The notes under the pieces were generated by a model. It was not told the DNA's origin. It did not search any database and worked only from the letters and a program-made list of their open reading frames with translations. Below are positions 1 to 7,963 of a stretch of DNA of 37,140 bases, in pieces. A program made the position numbers and the translations under genes. The DNA is from an uncultured Saprospiraceae bacterium (GTDB lineage Bacteria; Bacteroidota; Bacteroidia; Chitinophagales; Saprospiraceae): assembly GCA_937928405.1 (NCBI GenBank), contig CALFWZ010000200.1, positions 1 through 37,140 on the forward strand. Direction: 5' to 3'. Position 1 is the stretch's first letter; each line of letters starts with the position of its first letter.

Positions 1-251
1 ATTTTACAAGTGAAAAAATTATCTGCCACAATTGGATCTGAAACTTCTACACCATGAAATTCTTCCACCATACTTTGCCATAATTTACCTTTTTCTTCAA
101 AAGCTTCCATTCCCTGAATTCGTTCAGTAAACCCACCACCTGGTGGCTCAATACTGACAATATTTGGAGAATATAATTCTTGAACAGCTTCGTCAAATTT
201 ACCTTGACGGCATAGGTTAACTAACTGATCTGCAATATTTTGTACTGACAT
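1..251 (-). CDS. SnoaL/NTF2-like protein, 3' part outside window
   Basis: The first 83 codons of a minus-strand gene are visible, starting at an ATG at 249-251; the rest lies beyond the window edge. The protein begins MSVQNIADQLVNLCRQGKFD and continues with a glycine-rich turn (EPPGGGF) and a helix around GMEAFEEKGKLW. This helix, sheet and helix layout, with one short enzyme-like domain starting at the N terminus, is typical of SnoaL-like/NTF2-fold proteins of Bacteroidota. These are small cytoplasmic proteins, usually of unknown substrate. No signal peptide is present. The family call rests on pattern recognition of a partial protein, so the function is open. A TAnnTTTG-like box overlapped by a palindrome lies about 50 bases upstream. 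Confidence 0.6.
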   Translation of the reverse strand, partial: MSVQNIADQLVNLCRQGKFDEAVQELYSPNIVSIEPPGGGFTERIQGMEAFEEKGKLWQSMVEEFHGVEVSDPIVADNFFTCK

Positions 252-288
252 AATTAAAGTTTTAATGGGTATTGATCCCAGATTTGGC

Positions 289-310
289 TTGTATTATCAA
301 TACAAATATA
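289..310 (-). promoter_or_regulatory. Candidate promoter -7 box overlapped by a palindrome
   Basis: A 7-bp inverted repeat, TTGTATT (289-295) and AATACAA (299-305), is separated by 3 bases. On the minus strand, 303-310 reads TATATTTG, a perfect match to the Bacteroidota -7 consensus TAnnTTTG. It sits about 52 bases upstream of the SnoaL-like start codon. No clear -33 TTTG is seen at the usual distance. The overlap of palindrome and -7 box suggests an operator, but this is inference. Confidence 0.3.
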
Positions 311-364
311 AAACAAAAAATTTAATTATTATAATGTGCTGAATAATTTGTTTTAGGTACTTGA

Positions 365-577
365 TTATAAAATATCTAGGAACTTTTGAAGAATGGTTTT
401 AACTACTTGAACTTCAGGAAGAATGGACTCTACTGGTGCTTCTTCTGTGATTTTTTGGATTAATTCTGTTTGATTTGCAGCCATCATCTCGTTGGACAAC
501 TTATTAAGGTGGATAGTCGCACATAGGCTGATGATCATCATTAAGGCAACAAGTAGACGAATTGGAGTTTTTTTCAT
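365..577 (-). CDS. Small secreted or membrane-anchored peptide, unknown function
   Basis: A 70-residue protein. Residues 1-25 look like a signal peptide or single membrane anchor: a basic start (MKKTPIRL) followed by a hydrophobic stretch (LVALMMIISLCATI). The remaining 45 residues are polar and helical, with a run of acidic residues (TEEAPVE). No family is recognised. The gene stands alone, with about 110 bases on each side, and runs in the same direction as its neighbours. The signal-like N terminus and non-overlapping position favour a real gene, but at this length chance cannot be excluded. Confidence 0.45.
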   Translation of the reverse strand: MKKTPIRLLVALMMIISLCATIHLNKLSNEMMAANQTELIQKITEEAPVESILPEVQVVKTILQKFLDIL

Positions 578-689
578 TTTGGTAGAAATTTTAGTCTAAA
601 ATACTTAAAAATTAGAACGAGGTCACAATATTTCGACTAATGGAGTCTTTTTTCGGATAAAAGGAGCCAAAAAACCGATTAAAATTGCG

Positions 690-1370
690 CTAAATAGCTT
701 CTCTAATCAGTTTTTCTTTGCTATAATAGGATAAATAGCTTTTAAACCAATTCCAATTCCATTTTGGCCGAACCCATATTCTTGCTTTTTCTCGATTATT
801 AACCACAATGATTCCGATACCTTGATATTGGCAGGACCATTTGAGCAGCTGCTTTTTGTGTTTGCAAAGTTTCTCCAGGCTATCTTTAGAAACTGCCAGC
901 CATTGGTGATTCCCGGGATATTGGCGGATTTGCTCAATCACGTTTGATATTTGATGACAAACCCGATTTTGCGTGACTAAGGCATAAAGAATGGCCCCAA
1001 ATAAAAATACAATAAAAGGGAAAACTACCTTATAAATAAATAATTCTTGCCGAAAGACAGCAATCGCTGCTCCTGAACCGATAACTGCGTAGAAACCCCA
1101 TTTTAAACTTCCTAAGATGATACTTCCGTGGTCTTTATAAGGGCGAATGGCTGCTAGGGTTTTATATGATTTAGCTTCCATACTCACTACGAATTCACCC
1201 CAAAGTACATGTCGAAAAGCCAACAATCCATCAGCTCGTTTTCCCCCATATTCTTGTTTGGTACGCACCTCAAGTTGGGAAAATATCCTTTTCCCCAACG
1301 ATCTTCCTTCATACCGTTGAACTAAAAATTTTTGTGCCGCCTTTTGTACCTTTATTTCGCTCAAACCCAT
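690..1370 (-). CDS. Membrane protein with PD-(D/E)XK nuclease-like signature
   Basis: A 226-residue protein with no name I recognise. The N-terminal part contains E34, then RADGLLAF with D47, then VVSMEAKSY with E65 and K67. This D...ExK spacing, with the acidic residues on hydrophobic strands, matches the active-site pattern of PD-(D/E)XK nuclease-like domains. Two predicted membrane helices follow, about residues 87-108 and 112-133. The C-terminal part resumes with a soluble segment (HQWLAVSKDSLEKL) and a strand (GIGIIVV, 184-190), which resembles the last strands of the same fold. The protein would then be a nuclease-like domain interrupted by a membrane hairpin. There is no signal peptide and no restriction or methylation partner nearby. 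Activity is not shown; the fold call is inference. Confidence 0.6.
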   Translation of the reverse strand: MGLSEIKVQKAAQKFLVQRYEGRSLGKRIFSQLEVRTKQEYGGKRADGLLAFRHVLWGEFVVSMEAKSYKTLAAIRPYKDHGSIILGSLKWGFYAVIGSGAAIAVFRQELFIYKVVFPFIVFLFGAILYALVTQNRVCHQISNVIEQIRQYPGNHQWLAVSKDSLEKLCKHKKQLLKWSCQYQGIGIIVVNNREKARIWVRPKWNWNWFKSYLSYYSKEKLIREAI

Positions 1371-1436
1371 AATAGTTGCTTTGAAGTAGATATAAAAGAA
1401 AACCTATATCTAATTTCATTCCGAATTTTACCAAAT

Positions 1437-1463
1437 TTTGATTTTAAATAATTCCATAATTTG
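1437..1463 (+). promoter_or_regulatory. Putative hemL promoter
   Basis: TTTG at 1437-1440 is followed, 16 bases later, by TAATTTG at 1457-1463. This is close to the Bacteroidota pattern TTTG...TAnnTTTG, one base short in the -7 box. The start codon of hemL follows 22 bases later, giving a short leader. Confidence 0.4.
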
Positions 1464-1485
1464 AATTAATCTTTACCTTTGCCGT

Positions 1486-2805
1486 ATGAGTAAAACGATC
1501 AATCAGCGTAATAATTCTGCTGAACATTTTGCGGAAGCAAAAAAATATTTCCCAGGAGGGGTAAATTCACCCGTCCGAGCCTTCAAATCAGTAAGCGGTC
1601 CTCCCCTATTTATTCGCGCTGGTTCAGGTTGTAGAATTTATGACGAGGACGATAATGAATACCTTGATTTTTGCTGCTCTTGGGGACCGCTAATCCTTGG
1701 CCACGACAATCCGTTAATCCGAGATGAGGTCATTGCAACCGTCCGTAAAGGAACGAGTTTTGGAACACCTACCGTATTAGGAAATAAACTCGGTAAGCTT
1801 ATTCTTTCTAATAACCGTTTTATCGAAAAATTAAGATTTGTAAGTTCTGGCACAGAGGCAGTAATGTCTGCTATTCGGTTAGCCAGAGGCGCTACTGGTA
1901 AATCTAAAATTGTCAAATTTGAAGGCTGCTATCACGGGCACGTTGATTCTCTTTTAGTGAAAGCAGGTTCTGGTCTGGCCACTTTTGGAGAAAGCACTTC
2001 CGCGGGAATTCCACCTCCTTTTGCCAAAGAGACCCTAGTAATTCCACTCAACGATTTAGAAGCCTTAGACCAGGTATTAGAGGATCATTCTGGCGACATT
2101 GCTGGGATCATTATTGAGCCGGTTCCGGCTAATAATGGCTTATTATTACAGAACCCTTGTTTTCTGTTGGCCCTTCGAGAACGATGTACGGCACATGGGG
2201 TGCTTTTGATATTTGATGAGGTTATTTCGGGTTTCCGAGTCGGATTTGAAGGAGCTGCTGGAATTTATAATATACAACCCGATATTATCACCTATGGAAA
2301 AATAATTGGAGGAGGAATGCCAGTAGGTGCTTATGGAGCGAGTCATGAAATAATGAGCCATATTGCTCCAGATGGCCCAGTTTATCAAGCAGGGACTTTA
2401 TCAGCTAATCCTGTGGCTATGTCTGCTGGTTTTGCGGCACTACGTCAGTTGATAGAACCTGGTTTTTTCGAGGATCAAGAGTACCGAACCAAATATTTTG
2501 TCTCCTTACTACAAGATTTTTGTGTATCTAAAAAATATCCTGTTCATTTTCCAACTATCGGTTCTATTTTTTGGATTGCCTTTGCAGCAGATAGAATTCA
2601 AAGAGCAGACCAGATTGATCCAGCGAAAATGGAATTATTCAAAATTTTACACCATGAATTATTGCAGAATGGTTGCTATTTAGGGCCTTCCGGTTACGAA
2701 GTAGGATTTGTTTCAGCAGCGCACAAAAAAGCTGATTTGGAGGAAGCAGCTGTCTTAATTTGCAATGCAATGGATTCGGTTTTTCAGAAGGAACTAGAAG
2801 CGTAA
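1486..2805 (+). CDS. hemL: Glutamate-1-semialdehyde 2,1-aminomutase
   Basis: Converts glutamate-1-semialdehyde to 5-aminolevulinate in the C5 pathway of tetrapyrrole (heme) synthesis, in the cytoplasm, using pyridoxal phosphate (PLP). The 439 residues span the full class-III aminotransferase fold, slightly longer than the roughly 426 residues usual for HemL. Visible hallmarks are the N-terminal FPGGVNSPVRAF, the PLP-phosphate motif SSGTEAVMSAIRLAR (from 120), the CYHGHVDSLLVKAGSG segment (from 148), the cofactor-binding aspartate in IFDEVISGFR (D244), and the Schiff-base lysine K272 in TYGKIIGGGMPVGAYG. The GAGS-type loop and GTLSANP segment are intact. It stands as a single gene, convergent with the next one, and other hem genes are not in the window. 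The assignment is secure. Confidence 0.95.
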   Translation: MSKTINQRNNSAEHFAEAKKYFPGGVNSPVRAFKSVSGPPLFIRAGSGCRIYDEDDNEYLDFCCSWGPLILGHDNPLIRDEVIATVRKGTSFGTPTVLGNKLGKLILSNNRFIEKLRFVSSGTEAVMSAIRLARGATGKSKIVKFEGCYHGHVDSLLVKAGSGLATFGESTSAGIPPPFAKETLVIPLNDLEALDQVLEDHSGDIAGIIIEPVPANNGLLLQNPCFLLALRERCTAHGVLLIFDEVISGFRVGFEGAAGIYNIQPDIITYGKIIGGGMPVGAYGASHEIMSHIAPDGPVYQAGTLSANPVAMSAGFAALRQLIEPGFFEDQEYRTKYFVSLLQDFCVSKKYPVHFPTIGSIFWIAFAADRIQRADQIDPAKMELFKILHHELLQNGCYLGPSGYEVGFVSAAHKKADLEEAAVLICNAMDSVFQKELEA

Positions 2806-2870
2806 TATTATTCGTTATGAAAGGTCTAGGATATTGGTTTGTATAACCTATAGATTTCAATTGAGTTTTT

Positions 2871-3584
2871 TTATAAAAACATAAATCTAATTCTACCTCC
2901 ATAATGAGCCTTACGACCACGGAGATTCTCATCACTAGTGGAAATTAGAATTTCATAGCTAAATCTATTAAATTTTATTCCTGTTCCAAGTTCAATCGAA
3001 TTGAATTTCTTAGTGATAGAATAGTTTGGAGGCCTTTCATTCATAACGGATTCAAGTCTATTATCTATATCGCGCTCCCGGAATTCTGTAATTATATATT
3101 CAAAATCTATGGTGTTTTTGAGCAAAAAATTTCTTCCATAAGCTGCATGTAAGATTATATCAAACTTTGAAAATTTAATTATTTCGTAATTTAACCCCAT
3201 CGTAACTGAAATAGAATTGGTCTTATTCTCGTAATACCACCAGCTTCTATCATCAGGTACTTCTAGTTGATTTCCTACCGCTAACCGGGTATAATTGCTT
3301 TTTCCACCATAACTAAACCTATTTACTTTTCTATATTCTGTACCTAAAATAAAATTACACCGATTGGACCATTTCCAACTTGACACTAATCCTATTTCAT
3401 AATTTTGACTAGTAGAGGGTTTGATAAATTCAACAGCAGAGCTATTCCACACATATTGGTAAGATGGCATGAATGAAAACTCTGTCTGAATTCCTAGTGT
3501 AATTTTTTTCTCGGCATCTTGACCATTTCCAGTATATTTAACAGAAAAAATTACCATAAGCAATAATATAATTCTAAAAACCAT
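2871..3584 (-). CDS. Secreted beta-barrel-like outer membrane protein, unknown function
   Basis: A 237-residue protein. Residues 1-21 form a signal peptide (MVFRIILLLMVIFSVKYTGNG, then QDAEKK). The mature part is rich in alternating polar/aromatic strands (WKWSNRCNFILGTEYRKVN, ITVTMGLNYEI-type), and it ends in aromatic/hydrophobic residues (RIRFMFL), as outer-membrane beta-barrels often do. The PorT-like/outer-membrane beta-barrel families of Bacteroidota have similar length and layout, but I cannot name a specific family. It converges with hemL, 65 bases apart, and the gap ends in a T-run that could act as a weak terminator. No neighbour suggests its role. Confidence 0.6.
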   Translation of the reverse strand: MVFRIILLLMVIFSVKYTGNGQDAEKKITLGIQTEFSFMPSYQYVWNSSAVEFIKPSTSQNYEIGLVSSWKWSNRCNFILGTEYRKVNRFSYGGKSNYTRLAVGNQLEVPDDRSWWYYENKTNSISVTMGLNYEIIKFSKFDIILHAAYGRNFLLKNTIDFEYIITEFRERDIDNRLESVMNERPPNYSITKKFNSIELGTGIKFNRFSYEILISTSDENLRGRKAHYGGRIRFMFL

Positions 3585-3853
3585 TATATTTTTTTAAAAT
3601 TGTTGGATAATGTTAGTATAAAATTTTAAACGATAATTAAGCCACACATACTCTTGTCCTATTTCACCCCAAATTATCAAGAATGGTATCACGTCATCTG
3701 AGTAACGTGCAAACAAATTGGCATCTATCTCTCTCGACTAAAGATAATAAAAGATCTTCATAAAACTATGATGTTATATTTTACTGATAAATACATCAAT
3801 CGCACCAAGCGAAAATTTGCTATTTTTGAAATTCTTTTATTATCCATATAATA

Positions 3854-3868
3854 GAAGTTGTTTAAAAA
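3854..3868 (+). repeat. Dispersed repeat copy 1 (GAAGTTGTTTAAAAA)
   Basis: The 15-mer GAAGTTGTTTAAAAA is identical to copies at 33815-33829 and 35625-35639 and to the reverse complement at 33848-33862. Four perfect copies in 37 kb exceed what chance would give. It lies in non-coding DNA, as do the other copies. Confidence 0.65.
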
Positions 3869-3942
3869 CTCCAAAATTCTGATGAAATAAAAAAAAGGAG
3901 ACTTATCACCAATTTTTACGTCAAAAGATAGGAAAAATAAAG

Positions 3943-3974
3943 AAAGTCGCATCAAACGGATTCGATACGACTTT
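3943..3974. terminator. Intergenic hairpin, possible terminator or mobile-element remnant
   Basis: AAAGTCGCATC (3943-3953) pairs with GATACGACTTT (3964-3974) with one mismatch and a 10-base loop. It is not followed by a strong T-run on the plus strand; on the minus strand a short T-rich tract follows. No gene ends nearby, so its role is unclear. Confidence 0.35.
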
Positions 3975-4229
3975 ATCATCACAGAAAACTAACTATCAAC
4001 TAAATTAAAGAACATACAAATCGAAAAGGATTACCAAACGTATCTTCGCCTAACTTTCTTGTAATCCTGGTTGGTTTTTCGTCTCTCGTAAGTCTTTTAA
4101 ACGATAAATAATCGTTAGAGATAAAGAATAAATTATTCTTATTTCGTACCTTAGAAACGGTAAAACTGTTCATTACGCTGCCTAGATTTGTGTTTTTTTA
4201 TTAAAATTTATCAAAACTTCTACTTCTAT

Positions 4230-5411
4230 ATGTCCGAACGTCCAGCAAAAAAGTCTAGCATTGTCTCAAATATGTTTATGCTACTGATTATCAGTACCTT
4301 AGGAATATTAGGGTATAAATATGTTCAGAATAATGGTGGAATGAGTAGTTTCACTAAATCTGGAGGGTTAAAGACGATTCCTGAAGAAATGAAGATCAAT
4401 TACGTGCCAGCGGAGTTTGATTTTGAATTTGAAGACGAAAATGCCTTAGCCATTCTAGCCAATCCACACCGTTACCATCGAGAATTCGATAACCTCATCA
4501 AAAATTTTAACCTCGCTCTTCTCGGTCATGTGGCTAATCGAATGGCACTGCCAGATTCTTTGAAAAATAGATTGCCTGCTGAGTATGCGCAACATCATAG
4601 TTATCTCAAACAGCTTTATTTTAACGACTTTACCAATATTAGAGATACGACCGCTAATATTTATGAAACTTGGTATAATAATGAAGGAAAAAGTGCGGTA
4701 GAAGCTATGAACGAGGTAACAGGAAAATATACCTGCTTTATGGTCAATCATGTTATCACCACACTTTTAGAAAACTCTGATGGACGATTTATGGTGACGG
4801 GAAGACAAATCGATACCCCGTGTGGAATAGCCATGACAGAAGGTCTTGCCCCGATGATTGCTCGCTTGCAAAATAGAGCAGCCGTGAACGATTTTTCCCG
4901 TTCTAAAGGATTGATGAAGGAAAAAGTGGAAAGAGTAATTGCAGAATTAGCAACGATGGAAATCCGAGATAAAAAAGGGATTAGCAAACAATTACAAACC
5001 AAAATTTGGGGATTTAATGTCTCTTCCACAGATATTGAGATCTCTGCCATTAGTATTTTAAAAATAGGATTTCGTCTAGATGAATATTTTGATATCAATC
5101 TCGATAGTCGAAAACGTAGGGTAAAAGTTACCTTACCTGAACCAACCATTTTGAGTCATGAAGTTTATCCAAAAGTTGATAAAATGGATATTGGTTGGAT
5201 GCGAGAAGTGAATACCGATGATTTTAATGAAAATTTTAACATCCTCCGTAGCGAATTCCGCCGAGATGCCTATGCAGACAATGCGATGGAAAAAGCAAAA
5301 GATCAGGCAACGGAACTAATGGAAATGATGATGATGCCTTTGGTGGCTTCCGTTGGGAATGGGTATCAACTCGATGTCAACTATCGGGGTTCTCAGCCGG
5401 TTTTGAATTAA
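4230..5411 (+). CDS. Membrane-anchored DUF4230 family protein
   Basis: The likely start is the ATG at 4230 (MSERPAKKSSIVS), which puts the membrane segment (about residues 13-32, NMFMLLIISTLGILGYKYV) close to the N terminus; an in-frame upstream ATG at 4188 would add 14 unlikely residues. The 393-residue protein has one N-terminal membrane anchor and a soluble body. The C-terminal half carries the DUF4230 pattern: a strand pair around KQLQTKIWGFNV, a domain line GFRLDEYFDINLD, then RRVKVTLPEPTILSHEV. DUF4230 proteins are widespread in Bacteroidota and Firmicutes and have no proven function. The middle region (about 110-230) is outside the usual domain. An unusual EMMMMPLV run lies near the C terminus. 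The gene stands alone. Confidence 0.7.
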   Translation: MSERPAKKSSIVSNMFMLLIISTLGILGYKYVQNNGGMSSFTKSGGLKTIPEEMKINYVPAEFDFEFEDENALAILANPHRYHREFDNLIKNFNLALLGHVANRMALPDSLKNRLPAEYAQHHSYLKQLYFNDFTNIRDTTANIYETWYNNEGKSAVEAMNEVTGKYTCFMVNHVITTLLENSDGRFMVTGRQIDTPCGIAMTEGLAPMIARLQNRAAVNDFSRSKGLMKEKVERVIAELATMEIRDKKGISKQLQTKIWGFNVSSTDIEISAISILKIGFRLDEYFDINLDSRKRRVKVTLPEPTILSHEVYPKVDKMDIGWMREVNTDDFNENFNILRSEFRRDAYADNAMEKAKDQATELMEMMMMPLVASVGNGYQLDVNYRGSQPVLN

Positions 5412-5442
5412 TAAATTAGCTTTTTCTATCATTAATGATGCG

Positions 5443-5539
5443 GTAACTTTTTCTAAAAATGCATCTAGTTGACCCTGTCTTTGCCGGCAGGCAGCAAACC
5501 AGCCAAAATGGCCACTATATCTATTTTTCTAAAAGTTAC
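5443..5539. repeat. GC-rich structured intergenic element in a 97-base inverted repeat
   Basis: GTAACTTTT (5443-5451) pairs perfectly with AAAAGTTAC (5531-5539), and AAAAAT (5455-5460) with ATTTTT (5523-5528), enclosing about 62 bases. The enclosed part is much richer in G+C than its surroundings and contains TGCCGGCA (a perfect palindrome, 5482-5489) in a CTTTGCCGGCAGGCAG context, and a small GCCA/TGGC hairpin. It resembles a REP-like or miniature mobile element, or a structured terminator of the upstream gene. Confidence 0.45.
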
Positions 5540-5617
5540 TATACTATCATATCATCAATTCTTTTCCTATTAGCGAGTTTTTAACGAATAATACCCCAAT
5601 CCTTGCGAATACTAGTC

Positions 5618-5653
5618 CTTGACTCCAAAGACTCCGTTCTCCCCTTAACTTTG
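5618..5653 (+). promoter_or_regulatory. Putative promoter of the secreted protein gene
   Basis: TAACTTTG at 5646-5653 is a perfect TAnnTTTG -7 box. A CTTG at 5618-5621 may be the -33 element, but its spacing of 24 bases is longer than usual. The start codon follows 43 bases after the -7 box. Confidence 0.4.
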
Positions 5654-5695
5654 AAAGTGTAAACAAGTTTTAATTCACTTTTAAATTTTAAACCC

Positions 5696-6427
5696 ATGAA
5701 CGCTCTTAATTCGTTTTTTATCAACTGCTCCCTTGTTCTTTCTTTTTTCTTAATTACCTTTTCGGTAAAAGCCCATGATCAAATTGACTATGCCTTCAAT
5801 ATAGTAGAAGCAGATCCACTTGCTTTTTATGATGAAATGGTAGATCAAGATTTCGAAGAGCCTTGTGTTGAAGTTTTGGAAGAAGAAACAATTTCTCTAA
5901 CGCTGAATATCACTCCTCCAAAAACTCGACAAATGTACGGTCGAGAAAGTATCACCTTCATTTTGGGAAAAGATGCTAACCCTTTAAATCCTTTATTAGA
6001 TGAAGCCTTTTATTATTTTGCCAACCACCCTTATGATCAAACAGAGTTTATCATTACTTCTTGTCGTAATTTATTAGATGTGCGAAATTATTTAGCTACT
6101 TATCCGACTGGAAATGCTTTACCTTGGAGCACCATAAATATCGTGTTGTCGCCAAATGAGGAACCGAAGGATTTAATAGTTCCTATTTTTCCGCAAGGAA
6201 CTAAGTCTACTATTAATAATTTAGAAATGGTGGCGCTGAAAAATGATTTTCCAAGTTTATCGAGTAATCAAATCGATCAATATACGACACTTTATATTCA
6301 CGCAGCAGAAGTTGCAAAAGATTCCAAGTTAAACAATGCTTTAGAAGGATTACTTTTTGCAAAGGAAAACATAGCCATTAGTCCTGTTTTCTTAAATGAT
6401 TCCTTTGCCATAGAAATGGGAGAATAA
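5696..6427 (+). CDS. Secreted protein of unknown function
   Basis: A 243-residue protein with a clear signal peptide (about 1-26: SFFINCSLVLSFFLITFSVKA, cleavage before HDQ). No family is recognised. The mature region begins acidic (VVEADPLAFYDEMVDQDFEEP) and carries a possible alpha/beta section (GRESITFILGKDANPLN, TEFIITSCRNLLDVRNYL, WSTINIVLSPNEEPKDL), with the last third helical. The FIITSC...DVRNYLATYP segment looks like an OmpA/LysM-free, stand-alone domain. It lacks a T9SS sorting domain and a lipobox, so it is probably periplasmic. It has its own promoter-like box and a strong shared terminator with gltD, so it appears to be a single-gene unit. Confidence 0.6.
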   Translation: MNALNSFFINCSLVLSFFLITFSVKAHDQIDYAFNIVEADPLAFYDEMVDQDFEEPCVEVLEEETISLTLNITPPKTRQMYGRESITFILGKDANPLNPLLDEAFYYFANHPYDQTEFIITSCRNLLDVRNYLATYPTGNALPWSTINIVLSPNEEPKDLIVPIFPQGTKSTINNLEMVALKNDFPSLSSNQIDQYTTLYIHAAEVAKDSKLNNALEGLLFAKENIAISPVFLNDSFAIEMGE

Positions 6428-6460
6428 TAAAATTTTCTAAATAAAATAAACCTTGAAGTA

Positions 6461-6492
6461 AGAAACCGCTTTTGATTTCAAAAGCGGTTTCT
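6461..6492. terminator. Bidirectional rho-independent terminator
   Basis: A perfect 15-bp stem, AGAAACCGCTTTTGA (6461-6475) and its complement (6478-6492), with a 2-base loop. It lies between the convergent ends of the secreted protein gene and gltD, with A/T-rich flanks on both sides, and can serve both. Confidence 0.8.
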
Positions 6493-6505
6493 CATTTATT
6501 TTGAA

Positions 6506-7930
6506 TTATCTTCCGCCTTGCCAAGCCTGTTGGAAATAAGTTTCTACTTGTTCGGCAGCTGCTCTTCCTTCCGCCAGGGCCCAAACAACTAAGGATTGTC
6601 CGCGGCGCATATCACCGGCTACAAAAACTTTTTCCACATTGGTTTGGTATTCACGATCTTCTACCAAATTGCGTTCATTGGTGGCAACACCGAGAGCAGA
6701 TAAAACTCCATCCAATTGTGGATGGGTAAACCCAATGGCGAGTAAGACAAGATCACACTCGATAATTTCTTCCGTTCCAGGTATTTCTGTAAATCGTTGA
6801 TCCTTCCAATCTACGTTCACCGTCTTAATCGCTCTCACTGAACCATCAGGATTTTTTAAAAATTCTTTCGTTAAAATTGCCCATTGTCGTTCGCATCCTT
6901 CCTCGTGAGAAGAAGAGGTTCGAAGCTGCATTGGCCACAATGGCCAAGGAGTAGATTCATCTCTATTGGCAGGAGGTTGAATTAATAATTCAATTTGAGT
7001 GACTGAGGTGGCACCATGCCGATTAGAAGTACCCACACAATCCGCACCCGTATCTCCCCCGCCAATTACAACCACTTTTTTTCCTTTAGCTGTAAGGATT
7101 TCATCTTTAATTGTATTTCCGGCAATTCTCTTGTTGTTTTGTTCTAGGAAATCCATCGCAAAATGAATCCCTTTTGCCGATCTTCCCGGGATAGGAAGAT
7201 CTCTTGGAATGGTGGAGCCACCACAAAGAACCATAGCATCCGAGGCTTGTAAAAGCTCTTTGGCATCGACATTTACTCCGACGTTAGCGCCTGTTTTGAA
7301 GCGAACACCTTCGGCTTCCATCAAGTCAAGTCGTCGGTCAATCACATTTTTCTCTAGTTTAAAATCAGGGATTCCATATCGCAGGAGTCCACCAATACGA
7401 TCGTTGCGCTCGTAAACAGTAACGGTGTGTCCTGCTTTGTTTAATTGAGCCGCCGTGGCTAATCCCGCTGGCCCTGAGCCTATCACTGCGATTTTTCGTC
7501 CAGTCCTCAAAGTGGGAGGTTCAGGCCGTACCCAACCTTTTTCGAAAGCCATTTCGATAATAGATTTTTCAATATGCTCTATGGTTACTGGACTTTCATT
7601 GATACCTAAAACGCAAGAAGCTTCACAGGGTGCTGGACAAATTCTTCCTGTGAATTCTGGAAAATTATTGGTTTTACTCAAAATTGAATAGGCGGTTTCC
7701 CATTTTCCTTCTGTAACGGCTTCGTTGAAATCTGGAATCAAATTTCCTAATGGACATCCATTATGACAAAAAGGTACGCCACAATCCATACAACGATTGG
7801 CTTGCGCTTGAATTTTTTCTTCTGACTGAGGCAAATAAATTTCTTTATAATCTTTAACTCGGTCCTTTGTATTTCTGGTGCGAGGGGTTTCTCTCGGTAT
7901 TTTTAAAAATGCTTTTGGATCATTTACCAT
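6506..7930 (-). CDS. gltD: Glutamate synthase small (beta) subunit
   Basis: Takes electrons from NAD(P)H and passes them through FAD and iron-sulfur clusters to the large subunit for glutamate formation from 2-oxoglutarate and glutamine. The 474-residue length is normal. The N-terminal domain has two cysteine groups for 4Fe-4S clusters: C47, C50, C55, C59 and C98, C102, C106. A FAD-binding dinucleotide fold starts at GSGPAG (151-156), and a second, for NAD(P)H, at GGGDTGAD (290-297). The C-terminal VAGDMRRGQSLVVWALAEGR completes the FAD site. The start codon lies 33 bases after the gltB stop, so the two form an operon transcribed toward lower coordinates. The assignment is secure. Confidence 0.96.
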   Translation of the reverse strand: MVNDPKAFLKIPRETPRTRNTKDRVKDYKEIYLPQSEEKIQAQANRCMDCGVPFCHNGCPLGNLIPDFNEAVTEGKWETAYSILSKTNNFPEFTGRICPAPCEASCVLGINESPVTIEHIEKSIIEMAFEKGWVRPEPPTLRTGRKIAVIGSGPAGLATAAQLNKAGHTVTVYERNDRIGGLLRYGIPDFKLEKNVIDRRLDLMEAEGVRFKTGANVGVNVDAKELLQASDAMVLCGGSTIPRDLPIPGRSAKGIHFAMDFLEQNNKRIAGNTIKDEILTAKGKKVVVIGGGDTGADCVGTSNRHGATSVTQIELLIQPPANRDESTPWPLWPMQLRTSSSHEEGCERQWAILTKEFLKNPDGSVRAIKTVNVDWKDQRFTEIPGTEEIIECDLVLLAIGFTHPQLDGVLSALGVATNERNLVEDREYQTNVEKVFVAGDMRRGQSLVVWALAEGRAAAEQVETYFQQAWQGGR

Positions 7931-7963
7931 AATAATTCATTTTAATTCGTTTAAGGATTAGGA

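Larger units (their letters stand above)
3585..4229. other. 645-base stretch without a convincing gene
   Basis: AT-rich DNA between the divergent barrel-like gene and the DUF4230 gene. It holds one copy of the dispersed 15-mer (3854-3868), a 32-base hairpin (3943-3974), and smaller inverted repeats near 4099-4137 (AACGAT/ATCGTT and AAGAAT/ATTCTT). A 74-codon open frame on the minus strand (3758-3982) lacks any protein-like feature. Confidence 0.6.

Noticed and set aside
2806..2895. Terminator after hemL
   Set aside because: The region has a T-run and only a weak, imperfect inverted repeat (CTAGG.../...CCTATAG), not a convincing stem.
3758..3982. 74-codon open frame on the minus strand in the gap upstream of the DUF4230 gene
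   Set aside because: Its translation is a low-complexity mix of isoleucine, phenylalanine and leucine without a signal peptide or fold, it overlaps a hairpin and a repeat, and AT-rich non-coding DNA often gives such frames.
4748..5149. 133-codon minus-strand frame inside the DUF4230 gene
   Set aside because: It overlaps a gene with recognised domain features and shows no family pattern of its own.
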